A DNA stretch of 64,000 nucleotides from Epiperipatus broadwayi. Lineage: Eukaryota; Onychophora; Udeonychophora; Euonychophora; Peripatidae. The stretch spans positions 15,948,258-16,012,257 of the forward strand of contig JAQFVV010000013.1 in the NCBI GenBank assembly GCA_028023455.1, in the 5' to 3' direction. The notes under the pieces are model-generated. The model was not told the DNA's origin, made no database searches, and saw only the letters and a list, made by a program, of their open reading frames with translations. Shown here piece after piece: positions 61,431 through 64,000 of this stretch (position 1 is its first letter; each line of letters begins with the position of its first letter). The position numbers and the translations under genes are program-made.

Positions 61431-62040
61431 ATGGATTCAGTTCAAACCTGGATAACATTTGTAAATATCATATCCTGTACAATAGACAGTGTAACAAGAA
61501 GTCAACCAGGACCATCAGAAGTCCTGGCTCTTGCAGATGACATTAATAAAAGAATCATGTGGAGCTCTACTACAGTAGAAGGATGCAAAAATGTAATGGC
61601 AATGAGAAGAGCATATCAAGCGGCATACGAAACACTCAGAGAATATATAGCAATAAAAAAAAAGAAGATATACTTAAATCATCACCATACTTGGCCAAGA
61701 CAATATATTAGATGGGCATTAAGTCAAGCACCAGTAAATAGTCCCACCAGCAATAAATATGAATAATGAAATCATTATAGACAACAATATGATGCAAACA
61801 CTATTATCACACTTTAAAATAAAATTATAAAAGGGATTAAAATTTACTCCCAAACATAACTTCTTGGGAGTACCGGAATACCAGAAGATAATTTAAAATT
61901 TACATTTGAAGAATTTGTTGAAAGGCTTGTGATGTTACCAAAATCATGTCATCCAGGGATACATGGTACACCCTTGTTTGTATATAATCATTTAAGCAAA
62001 TTTACCTCAAAATACTTAGCAAATTTTTTAATAAAACAAA
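61431..62040 (+). pseudogene. LINE linker between endonuclease and RT, broken
   Basis: The open piece 61431-61766 is helical and basic (RRAYQAAYETLREYIAIKKK). After a stop, a piece near 61895-62035 reads FKFTFEEFVERLVMLPKSCH, then PGIHGTPLFVYNHL. This corresponds to the KSPGPDG-type block just ahead of RT fingers. Confidence 0.55.
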
Positions 62041-62136
62041 TATAAAATATTCAAAGACTCTATCCAATCTCTCTGGAGCCATTTATGAAAAAAACAGAAA
62101 AACATATCCACACTTACAAATCTCAGACCAATATCA

Positions 62137-62956
62137 ATGAGTCCACTTGGTATTAAGGTATTAGAATCAGTGATCAAGGAAAAAATTCAATCCTATATAT
62201 TGTCACAACTCTCGAGATTGCAGTTCACCAAAAAGGGCTCTTCAACAGGTCAAGCAGCATTTCTGTTTAAAACAGTAATAGATTCAATCAGAACTAATAA
62301 GAAATATGGTCCAGTTGTAGTGAAGCTAGACATAAAATCTGCATTTGATACAATACTTATTGATCTACTAATCGATGAACTAATAAAAACATCAATACCA
62401 ATTTCACTAATATACATGATTACAAATCTATTTCTGAGCAGGGAAATACACATTAGCTTCAATGGGAAATATTTACCATTTTTTTTAATTCTTTTTTGTT
62501 CAATTTCACAAGGATCGCCATTAAGTGCCCTACTATTCAAATTATACATCAATCCATTGATCAAAGCAATAGAAAACGATTTAGCAGGAATATTCATATC
62601 AGAATTAAAAAACAAATATTCCATGTGTAGCATATGTGGATGATATATCTGTGTTTCTAACATCGAAAAAACAAATTCCAAAATTAATAAAAATTCTCCA
62701 AAATTATACAAAATATAAGCTTGAATTCAATATGGAGAAATCAAGTGCACAGACAATATATACAGGATGCTATCATGAAGATTATTTCAAAGGGACACAG
62801 AGCCCTTTTTTAGATTTTTCGGTTTTTTTTAAGCAACTTGGAGATGTGCGTACAAATCCAAAGAGAACTAATAAAAAAAAAACTGAAAAAATAATTAATT
62901 CTCTCTCAAAATCTTACATGTCACTATATGCAAAAGTGGCACTTTTTAACCTTTAA
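62137..62956 (+). pseudogene. LINE reverse transcriptase, frameshifted
   Basis: 62137-62643 carries RT motifs: GSSTGQAAFLFKTVIDSIRT, motif A VVVKLDIKSAFDTI with the first catalytic Asp, and motif B SQGSPLSALLFKLYINPLIK. The frame shifts by one near 62630 and continues as VAYVDDISVFLTSKK (motif C, YVDD), then KLEFNMEKSSAQ. The catalytic residues are preserved across the two frames, but the shift and surrounding stops make it non-functional. Confidence 0.8.
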
Positions 62957-63057
62957 GTGATGACTAGAGTTTTATACTACACACCAATAATTATATATAG
63001 CAAAGCCTTCACAGTAAAAATTGAGAGCTTATGTAGAAAACTATTGAGGGGAAAAAG

Positions 63058-63672
63058 ATGTCTACAATATCAATTAAACAAATCCAAAATCACCTAGTGC
63101 AAAATGTATTAGGATTACACGCAATAAAAAAATTTCAAATTCAAAAAACCATCAATTTAATTACATCATGCATAAGGCTATTTCCATATCTTGAAGTAAT
63201 CCATAAAATCACACCAACAGACAAACTATCACCAATTACTGGTTTTTTAAACACTCTTTGCATCACATTGCTATATATCACAAGTTCAGTAATCTGGACA
63301 CGGAAAACTAAGTATAGGTATTGGGAAATATACATACTAATCTATCCTCCATCCTCAAATGACAATAATAAACTTTTTTTAAATATAAACAACAAACAAT
63401 TAACAAAAAAATTTAAATACTGGTCACTAGAACCGAAATACTACGACTTCCTACTTAAATTAAATATGGAAGCATTACCGACTTTAATTTTCTTTCATTA
63501 TAAAAGGAACTGCATTAACATTGATGATGTGTGCAGGCTTTGCAAAAGAGAAACAGTAACTCAGTCACATATATTTTTTTCTTGTCTTACATTAGATAGT
63601 CTTCGGGTTGGAATTCCCAATTTATTCAAAAATAGAAAGTATACTATACAAACACTCCTTCAATCCTATTAG
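63058..63672 (+). pseudogene. LINE C-terminal region with zinc knuckle
   Basis: A 204-codon open frame. The C-terminal third has MEALPTLIFFHYKRNCINID, then CRLCKRETVTQSHIFFSC: Cys-x2-Cys, His and Cys in the order of the LINE C-terminal knuckle. It is separated from the RT frame by stops near 62956-63057. Confidence 0.68.
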
Positions 63673-64000
63673 AGCCAGTACATTTACATATAATACAAAC
63701 ACAAGAAGGCATCCAAATATCTTTTGGAACAACATAGAAATAATAAGGCTAAGGGATAAAAAAATTTCATCAACAAACACGTACACATCACGTGGTCACT
63801 AATGCGACTACCCTCAAGCCTATAAAAAAGAGGGAAAATTGGATAAAAAAATCTAATAAAAACTTGATTACATAAAATGATCACGCTGTAAAAGACAGAG
63901 TTGAAGAATGGACACTTAAAATTCTTTAGTGTTGGACAATAATATATATATTTTTTGGTCTCTTTGTTGTTAATATTTCTAAGAGTAAAGATATAATTTT

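Larger units (their letters stand above)
59100..63985 (+). mobile_element. Decayed LINE, possibly L1/Tx1-like, antisense to CAD
   Basis: Parts in order on the plus strand: an ORF1-like protein (59158-60500), an APE endonuclease (about 60690-61200), a linker (61431-62040), reverse transcriptase (62137-62956) and a C-terminal domain with a Cys/His knuckle (63058-63672). The frame is interrupted at many points by stops and shifts, so it is inactive. Placement near L1/Tx1 rests on the YVDD box context, the MEKSSA run after it and the C-terminal CxxC...H...C, and is inference. Both edges are uncertain and the 3' end may lie beyond 64000. Confidence 0.75.
57578..64000 (-). other. CAD intron upstream of exon 1 of window (at least 6.4 kb, phase 2)
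   Basis: It contains the inverted hammerhead units (58183-58560) and a plus-strand LINE (about 59100 to the right edge). 57600-58180 is plain A/T-rich sequence. The acceptor next to 57577 implies a codon split after its second base. The donor exon is beyond 64000. Confidence 0.6.

Noticed and set aside
62250-62711. 153-codon minus-strand frame
   Set aside because: Antisense shadow of the LINE reverse transcriptase.

Overview
The window is about three-quarters A+T or more, is eukaryotic, and comes from an animal with long introns packed with decayed mobile elements. An invertebrate is likely: one retroelement resembles arthropod-type RTE elements and short tRNA-derived SINEs are present. I cannot name the species.

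One host gene spans nearly everything. On the minus strand, 16 exons between 57577 and 2671 join in frame, with GT-AG introns, into 957 contiguous codons covering almost the whole carbamoyl-phosphate synthetase (CPSase) large-subunit region of CAD (rudimentary in flies), the fused enzyme that starts pyrimidine synthesis. The N-terminal glutaminase part lies beyond the right edge. The allosteric (MGS), dihydroorotase and aspartate transcarbamylase parts lie beyond the left edge. Introns run from 68 bp to 13.1 kb. All are phase 0 except one internal phase-2 intron and the phase-2 intron entering the first exon seen.

From left to right, the intron contents are as follows. 1-2670 holds an RTE-type reverse transcriptase relic split by a purine-rich insert. 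2854-9369 holds a Tigger/pogo-like DNA transposon with both ends and a small LINE tail. 10091-18447 holds a 1.7-unit tandem repeat of about 424 bp with a hammerhead ribozyme in each unit. 20637-31972 holds foldback elements, a palindrome built from SINE tails and 42-bp repeats, and a possible long LTR. 33877-47016 holds further foldbacks, a tRNA-like element, a second possible long LTR and a short TIR element. 50254-55438 holds two copies of a tRNA-derived SINE. 57578-64000 holds an inverted pair of units of the same hammerhead family and a decayed LINE with endonuclease and reverse transcriptase parts.

The most noteworthy signal is the hammerhead family: a tandem array at 15214-15925 and an inverted pair at 58183-58560. 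It looks like a retrozyme or Penelope-like-terminal-repeat unit able to make a self-cleaved RNA of about 424 nt. This rests on reading motif and pairing by eye, not on a covariance search.
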